A stretch of 64,000 nt of DNA. Origin: Arthrobacter stackebrandtii (lineage in GTDB: Bacteria > Actinomycetota > Actinomycetes > Actinomycetales > Micrococcaceae). Of the stretch, positions 18,165 through 27,754 are shown piece after piece. Below the pieces are notes generated by a model. The model ran no database searches. It was not told the DNA's origin and worked only from the letters and a program-made list of their open reading frames with translations. How positions within the stretch are numbered: the stretch's first letter is position 1; every line of letters starts with the position of its first letter. The position numbers and the translations under genes are program-made. Location of the stretch: assembly GCF_017876675.1 (NCBI RefSeq), contig NZ_JAGIOI010000001.1, positions 310,001 through 374,000 on the forward strand, given 5' to 3'.

Positions 18165-19430
18165 GTGACCGTTCTATCATCCTCGCGCTGGCCCCGTTCC
18201 ACCTCACGTTCTGCCGGAGCGCCCTCACCGCGCCGTCTAATGCTGTCCCTTCTGGCGTCCTACATAATGCTGTATGCCACCTACTCGGCACTTATAGCAG
18301 TGTTCCTGCCGCTGCAAGTTGAGGCGATTGATCCCGGCCGCAAGGTGGCCAATCTGGCGTTGGTTACTTCGCTATCAGCGGCGGCCACCGTCTTAGTGCA
18401 GCCGGTGATCGGTCTGTTCTCGGATCGTACAGTGAGCAGACTGGGCCGACGAGCTCCGTGGATGCTTGCCGGTACTTTGGCTGCTGTGCTGTGCATGGCT
18501 GGCTTGGCTTCTGTAACGACGCTTGCCTGGATCTGCATTTTCTGGATTCTGGTACAGGTTTTTCTGAATGTTGCCAATGGGCCCATGTCGGCCATAGTTG
18601 TCGACAGGATCTCTGCTGCCCGGCGGGGAACAGCATCCGGCTTCGTCGGGGCAGGCTTCCTGCTTGGCACTGCAGGTGGGGCTGTGCTGGCCGGTGCTCT
18701 TGCAAGTACCCCAAAATACGGCTACTTCATTATCGGGACACTTCTGCTCGCTGTCGTCGCGGGTTTTGTCCGGCTGAATCCAGACAAAACGGTTCCCCTG
18801 CTGCAACAGAAGAAGATTAGCCGGCGAATATCGATCAGGAGCTGGATCAGTCCCTTCCAAAGCCCGGATTTTGTTTGGGTTTTCGCCGCGCGCTTTCTGA
18901 TGATCCTGGCCTTCCACAGCGTCACTGGATACATGCTCTACATTCTCCAAGAACACATCCAGGTTCCGAGCGGTCAGGCACCGAGGCTGGTGGGTTCCCT
19001 GCTGGCAGCGCAGCTGGGCGCTGCACTGCTGACGATTCTTGCTGGTGGCTGGCTTTCAGACCGGTTAAAGAAACGAAAGGTCCTGGTCGCGGTGGCTTCA
19101 GCCATAATGGCGGGAGCGATGACAATACCGCTAGCTTTCCCCACCGTTCCGGGAATGTTTCTCTTCGCTACTGTCTTTGGGTTCGGTTACGGCGTATATA
19201 CGTCAGTTGACAAGGCCTTAATGACGCTGGTGATCCCCGATAGCGCTGGGGCGGCCGCCAAGGACCTTGGGATACTGAACATCGCAACCAATATTCCGCA
19301 GATGATGGCCCCGGGACTGGCCTGGTTCCTAATCAGTTATATGGGTGGCTACTCCTCCCTGTTCGTTGTTGGCGGGGCACTTTCCCTGCTGGCCGCTATG
19401 GCGATCTTACGGGTGAAAAGTGTTGATTAG
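18165..19430 (+). CDS. MFS transporter (foreign, lower GC)
   Basis: The protein has about twelve membrane helices. The loop motif GLFSDRTVSRLGRRAPWMLAG is the conserved D-R-x-G-R-R/P loop between helices 2 and 3. Helix 11-12 reads YSSLFVVGGALSLLAAMAIL. Its pattern recalls MFS proteins of the sugar/GPH-like type. GTG 18165 is chosen; the frame is open back to 18063, and an ATG at 18240 just before the first helix is possible because no ribosome site is obvious. Its GC content looks clearly lower than that of the flanking housekeeping genes. A MalT-like regulator follows on the same strand, so they may work as a transporter-regulator pair. The substrate is unknown. Confidence 0.75.
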   Translation: MTVLSSSRWPRSTSRSAGAPSPRRLMLSLLASYIMLYATYSALIAVFLPLQVEAIDPGRKVANLALVTSLSAAATVLVQPVIGLFSDRTVSRLGRRAPWMLAGTLAAVLCMAGLASVTTLAWICIFWILVQVFLNVANGPMSAIVVDRISAARRGTASGFVGAGFLLGTAGGAVLAGALASTPKYGYFIIGTLLLAVVAGFVRLNPDKTVPLLQQKKISRRISIRSWISPFQSPDFVWVFAARFLMILAFHSVTGYMLYILQEHIQVPSGQAPRLVGSLLAAQLGAALLTILAGGWLSDRLKKRKVLVAVASAIMAGAMTIPLAFPTVPGMFLFATVFGFGYGVYTSVDKALMTLVIPDSAGAAAKDLGILNIATNIPQMMAPGLAWFLISYMGGYSSLFVVGGALSLLAAMAILRVKSVD

Positions 19431-19765
19431 TCCGATGTTGTCAGCGGAATGCAGGCGTGGGTGAAATTGCGGGGTGAAGCCACCGGTCAGTCCACGATCA
19501 ATGACACTATGATCCAAGGGATGCCTTTTACTCGGAAAGATGGGTGGCGGACTGCTTGTGCGCCTCTGAGGCCCACCGGTCCTCTCACGAACGCTCGCGT
19601 GGCAGCCTCAGAGGCCGGCCTTCCGCCGCGCATGCCGCGAGGAAGAGACGTCATTGTTCAACCCGCATCTGCCAGAATTGGACCAGTAGATCGTGGTCCA
19701 CGCTGGCTAGAGTTGGAATCTCTTGGTGGAACAAACGCAACAGAAAACATGCGCCAAGGAGCGAA

Positions 19766-22378
19766 TTGAATATCGAAAGAATGGTTGGCGTCCCGCGCAT
19801 TCCAGGCGGGGTCGCGCGAAGACCTCGACTTTTTCAAACGCTGGCAAGCCACGACGATGCAGCTTTAATCGTCCTTCGTGCTTCTGCCGGGGCGGGTAAG
19901 ACCGTGCTTGCTGCGGATTACATTCGCAGCGAGAATCGATCCTGCGTCTGGGTGACTGTGGATTCGAGCTACGCTACACGCTCGGCCTTTTGGACAGTGG
20001 TTTTGCAGCGTCTTGCCTCCTTCCTGGGAGATGATCCAAAAGCTTCTTTACCTCAGGATTTCGACGTCCGCGACGTGACAGTCCGCACCCGGTTGAGGGA
20101 AGCCTTCGAATTGAATCCAGCGCAGCTGACACTTGTGATTGATGACTATCAGCTTTTGGAGAATACTGAAGTCGAGGAGGACATTGCTTGGCTGGCCACG
20201 ACTTTCCGTCAGATACGTTTCATGGTGTTGACCCGTTCGCGGACTGGCTTAGAGTCTCCTGATTTGATGGCACGACTTGATACCGCTGTCATCTGTATGG
20301 ATGAACTTCTCTTGACACCGAAGGAAGCTGAACAGGTTATCAAGTCAATCGGTGCGGAGGCACTGGGAAATACGGCGGAAGTCATGGCCGTGACAGCTGG
20401 ATTCCCGGCGTCGGTTCGTGCGCTGGCCAACGGTGTCGCTCTGCTGGAAAGTCGTGGCCGCCAGCCATCCCATGAAGACATAGTTTTCCTGGCTGCCCAA
20501 CCGATGCGTACGGTTCTTAAAGCCTATCTGCAGGATAAGAATTTCGGTGAGTTCCTGTGTAAGACTTCGATTCCAGAGTCCATGAGCGTAGATCTTGCCC
20601 GTGATTTAACAGGAAGCAACTGCGCCGAAGTTTTTCTGCAGCACGCTGAAGACCTAGGCCTTGCCCTGTCTTCCGGTCAAGGGACGGACCTGTCATACAC
20701 CTACTCCGCGCCGCTCCGAGAAGCATTGCTACTCGAATTGCACGAAAGATTGCCTGCAATCGTCCCAAGCCTGCAGCGCAGATGCGCTCAGTGGTATCTT
20801 GCGAACGGCAGTTCTTTGGCAGCCCTGCAGTCTGCGCTCTTGGCGGGAGACTTGGGGCTGGCCAATGCAGTCATTCGGGGCAGATGGAGTGACCTGTTCC
20901 AGTTCCATGGAAAAAGTGCGTTGGCTCTCCTGCGTGATCAGCCACTGCGGAAGCTCCAGCGTTACCCCATCATGCTCTTCTTTATTGCCATTTGCTACAA
21001 TGCATCGAAAATTCATAAACTCCGCGCAGCCGAATATTTTGCATTTGCCATTACTTCGGCACAACTTCACTCATCCCGACTCAGAGTCACTGATCGGGTC
21101 GTCATCCAGATGATTCTGGCCATAAGCTTTCGATTGTCCGGGTTGGGGGAACAAGCACGAAAGGCAGCGACCTTATGCTTGGATTTGGCAGCCTCCCTCA
21201 GCGCTGAACAGCGGGATGAGGTGGCGGGTTTACTGCCAGCGATTTACGTGCACTGCGGTCTTTCGCTTTACGAAGCTGGGGAATTGGACCGGGCCCTGGA
21301 CAGCTTTGGTTTAGCTTATATCTGCGTCGTTAGCGAACACACGGCCACAACGAGATTCCAAGCCGGCGGTTTGGTTGCCATGGCCCACGCAATTAATGGT
21401 GAGATTGAGGAATCTCGGCTCTGGCTACGAGAAATCGAGAGCAAAAGTTGGCCGCTTGAGTGGTATAGCAAATACATCGGCGCAGGGTATCGGATCGCAA
21501 CGGCTTTGGTCAGGATCGAGGAGCACAATTTTGTAGCCGCGGAAGCGGCTTTGGCTGAACTGGCACCTCACCGCACAACAATTGAGCATTGGTCTCAAAT
21601 GGTCTATGCAGAAACTCTGCTCGCCCTGCTGCAGAGCAATGCTGGACATCAAGCAAACTTTCTTGAGAATTCACTGAAGGACAAACATGCGAGGCCACGT
21701 TTGGCTCCAGTTTCCCAGAGCAACGTCGGCGCATACTTGGCGATGCTCCACATCGCCTCCGGCAACCACCACAAAGCCCGAGTGACTATTCGCAAGTGCC
21801 CCCTTCGAACGGCTGAGGTACACATTGTCAGTGCTCACTTGGCCCGGGCCACAGGAAACTTACAGAAGGTGTTTACTGATGGACCGAAAGCCATGAAAAA
21901 TGCCTCGCCGCGGCACCGGGCTTCATTTCTTCTGCTGAAGAGCATAACTGTCTTGAAGGGCGGGAATAATGACGCTGCACTGGAGTTACTGGATGCGGCC
22001 TGCGAGTTGATGTCGACCAACGACCTACGCTCTCCCCTCGCCTTTTTATCTCAGGCTGACGCTGGTGCTCTCCAGCAATTGGCATCAACGAGTACCTCGT
22101 CGACCACCCGAGCAGCGGTGGAAGAGACCCCCTTTGCGCCTGTTCTACCGCCCCCGGAACTGTCAGCAGCACTCACGGTGCGTGAAGTAGAGGTAATTCA
22201 GGTGCTGGCCACCGCTGTCGATACGAAGGAGGTTGCGGAGCGGCTGTTCGTTTCTATCAACACAGTCAAAAGTCAGCTGCGTAGCGCTTATCGAAAGCTC
22301 GGAGTATCTTCGCGCGAAGAAGCGTTGCTGGAAGCGGTCCGTCAAGGCATCCTTGACCACGACTATCCGGAGACGTGA
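19766..22378 (+). CDS. LuxR family MalT-like ATP-dependent regulator (foreign, lower GC)
   Basis: The 870-residue protein has an N-terminal STAND-type NTPase with Walker A RASAGAGKT (about 34-42) and Walker B LTLVIDDYQLL. A long helical TPR-like middle follows. The C-terminal LuxR HTH covers LTVREVEVIQVLATAV to SINTVKSQLRSAYRKLGVSS. TTG 19766 is chosen because AAGGAG lies four bases upstream; the frame is open to 19544, and ATG 19781 is the next option. Such proteins bind ATP and an inducer and activate nearby genes. The obvious target is the preceding MFS transporter. A second MalT-like regulator lies at 59068-61887. GC is low compared with the chromosome. Confidence 0.85.
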   Translation: MNIERMVGVPRIPGGVARRPRLFQTLASHDDAALIVLRASAGAGKTVLAADYIRSENRSCVWVTVDSSYATRSAFWTVVLQRLASFLGDDPKASLPQDFDVRDVTVRTRLREAFELNPAQLTLVIDDYQLLENTEVEEDIAWLATTFRQIRFMVLTRSRTGLESPDLMARLDTAVICMDELLLTPKEAEQVIKSIGAEALGNTAEVMAVTAGFPASVRALANGVALLESRGRQPSHEDIVFLAAQPMRTVLKAYLQDKNFGEFLCKTSIPESMSVDLARDLTGSNCAEVFLQHAEDLGLALSSGQGTDLSYTYSAPLREALLLELHERLPAIVPSLQRRCAQWYLANGSSLAALQSALLAGDLGLANAVIRGRWSDLFQFHGKSALALLRDQPLRKLQRYPIMLFFIAICYNASKIHKLRAAEYFAFAITSAQLHSSRLRVTDRVVIQMILAISFRLSGLGEQARKAATLCLDLAASLSAEQRDEVAGLLPAIYVHCGLSLYEAGELDRALDSFGLAYICVVSEHTATTRFQAGGLVAMAHAINGEIEESRLWLREIESKSWPLEWYSKYIGAGYRIATALVRIEEHNFVAAEAALAELAPHRTTIEHWSQMVYAETLLALLQSNAGHQANFLENSLKDKHARPRLAPVSQSNVGAYLAMLHIASGNHHKARVTIRKCPLRTAEVHIVSAHLARATGNLQKVFTDGPKAMKNASPRHRASFLLLKSITVLKGGNNDAALELLDAACELMSTNDLRSPLAFLSQADAGALQQLASTSTSSTTRAAVEETPFAPVLPPPELSAALTVREVEVIQVLATAVDTKEVAERLFVSINTVKSQLRSAYRKLGVSSREEALLEAVRQGILDHDYPET

Positions 22379-22439
22379 AAGCCTGTTGATGGTCGGCCTC
22401 CTGGGAGCCGCATCGCAGTAGTGGGATTCGCAAATCCCC

Positions 22440-22929
22440 CCAGCTCCAGCCCTGCTGAAAAACGCAACCGGTGGCAAGGCCTTCATCAACGGGCAGTTGG
22501 CCTATGTGTGGGGTCCTGACCAGGACGGGCTCCGCCGATTGGCGGCCTCCCAGCTGGTCGATACCGGTGCCGCCCAGGTCAACGAGGTCGCCGCCGGGTT
22601 TGATGTTAATACGGAGTCGTTGCGGCGCTGGCGCAAGTCCCTTGAAGGGGTAGCCCTGCTGGGGTTGTCGCCGGTGAAGAAGGGCCCCAAACGTCCTGCT
22701 GGCAGAATCAAAAGCATCAGAAATCCGTGCTGTTCGAGCCGGCGGGGCGAGCCTGCGGGCCACCGCCGAAGCGACGGGAGTTTCCACCGACACGGTCCGG
22801 CGAGCCCTGGGCATGACCACCACAACGGAATCGGCACGGGCCTGGCTCCGTGACTGTGCAGCCCCGGTGTTTGCTCCGGCTTCCCACATTCACCATGCCG
22901 GGCTGTTTCTGGCGTTGCCGGCCCTGGAA
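22440..22929 (+). pseudogene. Transposase N-terminal HTH remnant
   Basis: The frame contains AYVWGPDQDGLRRLAASQLV and VAAGFDVNTESLRRWRKSL, typical of HTH regions in transposases with two tandem HTH domains. After a frameshift near 22710 another frame gives IRAVRAGGASLRATAEATG and VSTDTVRRALG. The reading then fuses to the partial GAF regulator at 22930. There is no catalytic domain, so this is debris. It marks the right edge of the foreign segment. Confidence 0.7.
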
Positions 22930-23623
22930 AACACCGGCCTGCTCGTTGCAGTGGGCGATGAGCACGGCCGGCTTTTGTGGGTTGAGGGCGATTCCGCGGC
23001 CCGGCGCCATGGGGAAGGCATCAATTTCGCCAGAGGGGCCGACTGGTCCGAGACCGCCGTTGGTACCAGCGCCCCCGGCACCGCACTGGTCCTGGGCAAG
23101 AGCGTGCAGATCATGGGTGAGGAGCACTTCAACCCGGCAATCCACTCATGGAGCTGCACGGCAGTGCCTCTGCATGACCCCGATTCCGGCTCCATTTTGG
23201 GCATTGTGGACATAACGGGCGGGCCGGAGGCCGTGGGCGCCAACACGCTCTCACTGGTGCAGGCCTCGGTGGCCGCGGCCCAGGCCCAGCTGCGCATCCA
23301 GCGCCTGGAGCTCCGCTCCGAACAAGCCTCTGTACCGTGACAGCCTGCAGATTTTGGGCCGGGACCAGGGGCTGCTGCATGTGGCCGGCGAGGTCATGCC
23401 CCGCTCGCTGGCCCCCGCCATCGAAACCATCCGCAACCGTGTAGCCTTCCAACCGCGCGAGGCAATCCTCAACGACGCCAGCCCGGATGTCCTGCTGAGC
23501 TACCTGCGCCTTCCCGAGGCCGCGGACGACGTCGAAGCCTGGCGCACAGCACTGCGTCTCCTCCCGCCGCGCTCACCCAGGCGATCCGCCGTCGTGGCTC
23601 ATGTGGAGGCGTTAGAGGCCTGA
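22930..23623 (+). pseudogene. GAF regulator copy B, truncated with internal deletions
   Basis: DNA from 22930 is nearly identical to 12064-13118 of regulator copy A but lacks the first 77 codons. A first deletion, equivalent to about 12449-12521, breaks the frame, giving a stop at 23340. A second removes 294 bp (98 codons, the winged-helix region) between CGGCGAGG repeats found at 12587-12594 and 12881-12888 in copy A. The remaining 5' frame (22813-23340) could still make a GAF-only fusion with transposase residues. The similarity continues past the stop codon to 23754, so a whole locus segment was duplicated. Confidence 0.88.
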
Positions 23624-23754
23624 TCCTTGGGCACTTCGCCCACCCTCCAACGCTCCTGCAGCAGATGTGGTCTTTTCCCAACGCTCCCGCACCTTCCGGG
23701 GCAGTAATTCCGGCCCCGGGTCAGCTGGGACGATTGGCGGCCCGTCGACTGGAG
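23624..23754. repeat. Downstream flank of regulator, duplicate of 13119-13249
   Basis: The 131 bases after the copy B stop match the bases after the copy A stop with about one difference. This shows that the duplication included non-coding DNA. Similarity ends at GGAG, just before the palindrome at 23790. Confidence 0.88.
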
Positions 23755-23789
23755 ACAAAACGCATTCCTCGCCCCCTACATCGAGGGAA

Positions 23790-23857
23790 CCACCGTGAAC
23801 TGTCAATTTTGGCCCTCAAATACAAGATTGAGGGCCAAAATTGACAGTTGGCGGTGG
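23790..23857. repeat. Long near-perfect palindrome
   Basis: The arms 23790-23819 and 23828-23857 pair over 30 bases with two mismatched positions around an 8-nt loop. The inner 22 bases (AACTGTCAATTTTGGCCC and on) are perfect. There is no T-run, so it is not a simple terminator. A diverged version lies after copy A at 13257. Confidence 0.85.
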
Positions 23858-23913
23858 TGGCACGGCCCGAGGTGTCCTCGCAGCGCGATATCGGGCCGAG
23901 GGGCTGAAGCGGC

Positions 23914-23964
23914 GCGGCTCACGTGGAGGCGCGGCCCACGTGGAGGCGCGGCCCACGTGGAGAC
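23914..23964. repeat. Three 17-bp tandem repeats, vestige of a regulator 3' end
   Basis: The unit GCGGCYCACGTGGAGRC is repeated at 23914-23930, 23931-23947 and 23948-23964. It resembles the last codons of the GAF regulator (reading AHVEALEA), and the bases after it (GCTGAAAGCTGATCC) resemble that gene's end and stop. It may be the decayed tail of a third copy. Confidence 0.55.
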
Positions 23965-24031
23965 GCTGAAAGCTGATCCAGTGCTGATCGAGCTCGTCGG
24001 GTCCAGTGCACGGGCTCAGATCAAATCGTCC

Positions 24032-24187
24032 CTATTCGTCCTTAGAGCCAGGCCGGGCGGCAGCGCGTTCCTCGGCTGCCCGGCTCCGTTCCCTCAGCTC
24101 GCGGACACGGCGGACCTGTCGGGCGCGGACAACAATGAGGATGATCACGATTGCCAGCGGGACTACAACGAGCCAAAAGAAATACAT
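24032..24187 (-). CDS. Small single-pass membrane protein, copy B
   Basis: The 51-residue product begins MYFFWLVVVPLAIVIILIVV (membrane helix), followed by RARQVRRVRELRERSRAAEE and a short charged tail. It is a paralogue of the 53-residue protein at 13351-13512. Differences fall mostly in the tail and at conservative positions, a sign of selection. Unlike copy A its upstream region is not disrupted. It is convergent to the vestigial regulator end and in line with the 127-residue membrane protein upstream. The function is unknown. Confidence 0.65.
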   Translation of the reverse strand: MYFFWLVVVPLAIVIILIVVRARQVRRVRELRERSRAAEERAAARPGSKDE

Positions 24188-24271
24188 GCCCACAGTCTAT
24201 GGGCGCAGGCTATGGGCGTCGCCTTCACGCGGCGGACCCGGGCACCGCTGTCTCAGGTCCCGTCAGCTACA

Positions 24272-24655
24272 TCAGGTCCCGTCGGCGCGGCGCTGCGGGT
24301 GCTCATATGTGCCGGCTGCGGTTTCATGCGTGGCATTGCCTGCGTCCTTGACCTTCAAGAGTTCGACAAGACCGCGGGCCATTCGCGCCGCAGCCTCACT
24401 GCCTTCGGCTTCGGGTGAGCCAGGCACCGGGGCGGCATCCGCCGTCGGGTCTGGGATTCTCGAGCCCGGGCCCGGAAATGTTGCGCCCCGGCCTGGGACC
24501 GCAGCAGGTTTCCCAAACGTAGGTTGAAAGGTGCGGGCATGCCCGTACAACTCCGCGGTGCGTGCGGCCTGCCGTGCCCTCCCTACCTTCGCCAATATGA
24601 GGGCCACTAAAGCAAACACGAGCAACAAGACAACAACAAGAACCAGTACATCCAT
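24272..24655 (-). CDS. Hypothetical single-pass membrane protein
   Basis: The 127-residue protein begins with a strong membrane helix (MDVLVLVVVLLLVFALVALI), then a short basic stretch. A long Pro/Gly/Ala-rich soluble region ends in a more ordered ARMARGLVELLKVKD segment. It is divergent from the aldehyde dehydrogenase and shares the 140-bp control region with it. It is not recognised as any family. Confidence 0.6.
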   Translation of the reverse strand: MDVLVLVVVLLLVFALVALILAKVGRARQAARTAELYGHARTFQPTFGKPAAVPGRGATFPGPGSRIPDPTADAAPVPGSPEAEGSEAAARMARGLVELLKVKDAGNATHETAAGTYEHPQRRADGT

Positions 24656-24702
24656 CTAGACACCCTATCGGCAGCGCCACCAAAGCGATGTGATCCAGCT
24701 CA

Positions 24703-24717
24703 TGCAACCTGGTTGCA
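24703..24717. promoter_or_regulatory. Operator-like palindrome upstream of aldehyde dehydrogenase
   Basis: TGCAAC-CTG-GTTGCA is a perfect 6-bp inverted repeat with a 3-bp spacer, 79 bp before the aldehyde dehydrogenase ATG. It is a candidate target for the GAF regulator. No copy was found upstream of the regulator itself. Confidence 0.5.
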
Positions 24718-24795
24718 ACGTTGCTCCCCGTACGCTTCCAACCAAGGACGCAGATGTCCCCCACCACTGGCCCCAACCGCAATGGAGTTTGAACA

Positions 24796-26319
<1,524 letters not shown>

Positions 26320-26350
26320 CCCCTTCCCTCGAACCCCTCGAACCTCTCGA

Positions 26351-26445
26351 ACGCTGTCGCAGCAATGGCGAGTTTTTCAGGCACGCTGTCGCAGCAATGG
26401 CGAGTTTTTCAGGCACGCTGTCGCAGCAATGGCTGGAATTTCAGC
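26351..26445. repeat. 32-bp tandem repeats (array 1)
   Basis: Two identical 32-bp units at 26351-26382 and 26383-26414 (core GTCGCAGCAATGGCGAG) are followed by a diverged third at 26415-26445. A short CCTCGAAC tandem precedes them at about 26327-26351. Related 32-bp units lie at 27565 and 44014. No unique spacers occur, so it is not CRISPR. Confidence 0.9.
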
Positions 26446-26530
26446 ATCCCCATCGCATCTCCCACGCACGACGCCGGGCACCCGCCCCGGGTGCCCGGCA
26501 CCCCAACCCCCATGTTCAAAGGAGAACCCC

Positions 26531-27550
26531 ATGACAACCATGCAGGCAGCAGTAGTAAAGGAATTCGGCACGCCCCTCTCGGTGGAGGAGTACCCGCTTC
26601 CCACTCCCGGACCCGGCCAGGCACTGGTCAAGCTGATCTCCAGCGGCGTCTGCCACACCGACCTCCACGCGGCAGAGGGCGACTGGCCGGTGCAGCCCAG
26701 CCCGCCCTTCGTGCCCGGACATGAAGGCGTGGGCGAGGTGGTTGCCCTCGGCGAAGGCGTCACCTCACTCGCCGTGGGCGACCGCGTGGGCAACGCCTGG
26801 CTCTGGACCGCCTGCGGCGACTGCGAATACTGCCGCACCGGCTGGGAGACCCTGTGTGAGTCGCAGGAAAACGGCGGATACAGCGTGGACGGCTCCTTTG
26901 GCGAGTACATGCTGGTGGACGCCGACTTTGCCCCGCGCATTCCCGACGGCGCCGACCCTGTGGAGATCGCCCCGGTCCTGTGCGCCGGCGTCACCGTGTA
27001 CAAGGGCTTGAAGATGACCGAGGCCCGGCCCGGCCAGTGGGTCGTAATCTCCGGCATCGGCGGGCTCGGCCACATCGCCGTGCAGTACGCGGTGGCCATG
27101 GGCCTGCGCGTTGCCGCCGTGGACATCGCTGAAGACAAGCTGGCGCTGGCCCGCAAGCACGGCGCCGAAGTCACCGTCAACGCCCTCAGCGAGGACCCGG
27201 TCGAGGCCATCCAGCGCGAGACCGGCGGCGTCCACGGCGTCCTCGTCACGGCAGTGCACCCGGCCGCTTTCGGCCAGGCGATCGGCATGACGCGCCGCGG
27301 CGGCACCATCGTTTTCAACGGCCTGCCCCCGGGCGACTTCCCCGCCCCCATCTTCGAGGTGGTGCTCAAGGGCCTGACCATCCGCGGTTCGATCGTGGGC
27401 ACCCGCCAGGACATGGAGGAGGCCATCGACTTCTACGCCCGCGGCCTCATCCACCCCACGGTGGCCACGCGCGGCCTCGGCGAAATCAACGAAGTGCTCG
27501 ATGAGATGCGCGCCGGCAAGATCGACGGCCGCGTGGTCATCAAGTACTGA
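26531..27550 (+). CDS. adhP: Zinc-dependent alcohol dehydrogenase (AdhP type)
   Basis: The 339-residue protein starts at ATG 26531, with AAAGGAG just upstream. Catalytic zinc ligands are Cys in SSGVCHTDLHAAEGDW and His in VPGHEGVGEV. Four structural zinc cysteines lie in CGDCEYCRTGWETLC. The Rossmann motif is ISGIGGLGHIAVQYA, followed by VAAVDIAEDKLALARK (Asp suggests NAD preference). It oxidises ethanol and other primary alcohols to aldehydes that the preceding dehydrogenase would remove. The two form one unit, separated only by the 32-bp repeat array. Confidence 0.93.
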   Translation: MTTMQAAVVKEFGTPLSVEEYPLPTPGPGQALVKLISSGVCHTDLHAAEGDWPVQPSPPFVPGHEGVGEVVALGEGVTSLAVGDRVGNAWLWTACGDCEYCRTGWETLCESQENGGYSVDGSFGEYMLVDADFAPRIPDGADPVEIAPVLCAGVTVYKGLKMTEARPGQWVVISGIGGLGHIAVQYAVAMGLRVAAVDIAEDKLALARKHGAEVTVNALSEDPVEAIQRETGGVHGVLVTAVHPAAFGQAIGMTRRGGTIVFNGLPPGDFPAPIFEVVLKGLTIRGSIVGTRQDMEEAIDFYARGLIHPTVATRGLGEINEVLDEMRAGKIDGRVVIKY

Positions 27551-27564
27551 CACACCCTCTCCCG

Positions 27565-27648
27565 ACCCCGGCGCAGCAATGACGGGTTTTTTAGGAACCC
27601 CGGCGCAGCAATGGCCGGTATTTCAGGAACCCCAGCGCAGCAACGCCA
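27565..27648. repeat. 32-bp tandem repeats (array 2)
   Basis: Units start at 27565, 27597 and 27629, exactly 32 bp apart. The first two share ACCCCGGCGCAGCAATG and a T-rich end; the third has diverged and runs into the hairpin at 27650. The same core GCAGCAATG is seen in the arrays at 26351 and 44014. Confidence 0.88.
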
Positions 27649-27649
27649 A

Positions 27650-27704
27650 GGTTCCACGGCGCGAGGCCACCTCACAGCGCAAGGTGGCCTCGCGCCGTCG
27701 AACC
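27650..27704. repeat. Strong hairpin between adhP and the DUF779 gene
   Basis: The arms 27650-27672 and 27682-27704 pair over 23 bases with a single C-C mismatch and a 9-nt loop; the inner 17 bp (ACGGCGCGAGGCCACCT) are perfect. No T-run follows. It may attenuate or stabilise the operon mRNA. Confidence 0.85.
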
Positions 27705-27754
27705 CTGACATCATCACCCACCACATTCCACCCCCAATGCATAGGAGCAGTTTC

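Noticed and set aside
26351-26445. CRISPR array
   Set aside because: The whole 32-bp period repeats; there are no unique spacers and no cas genes nearby.
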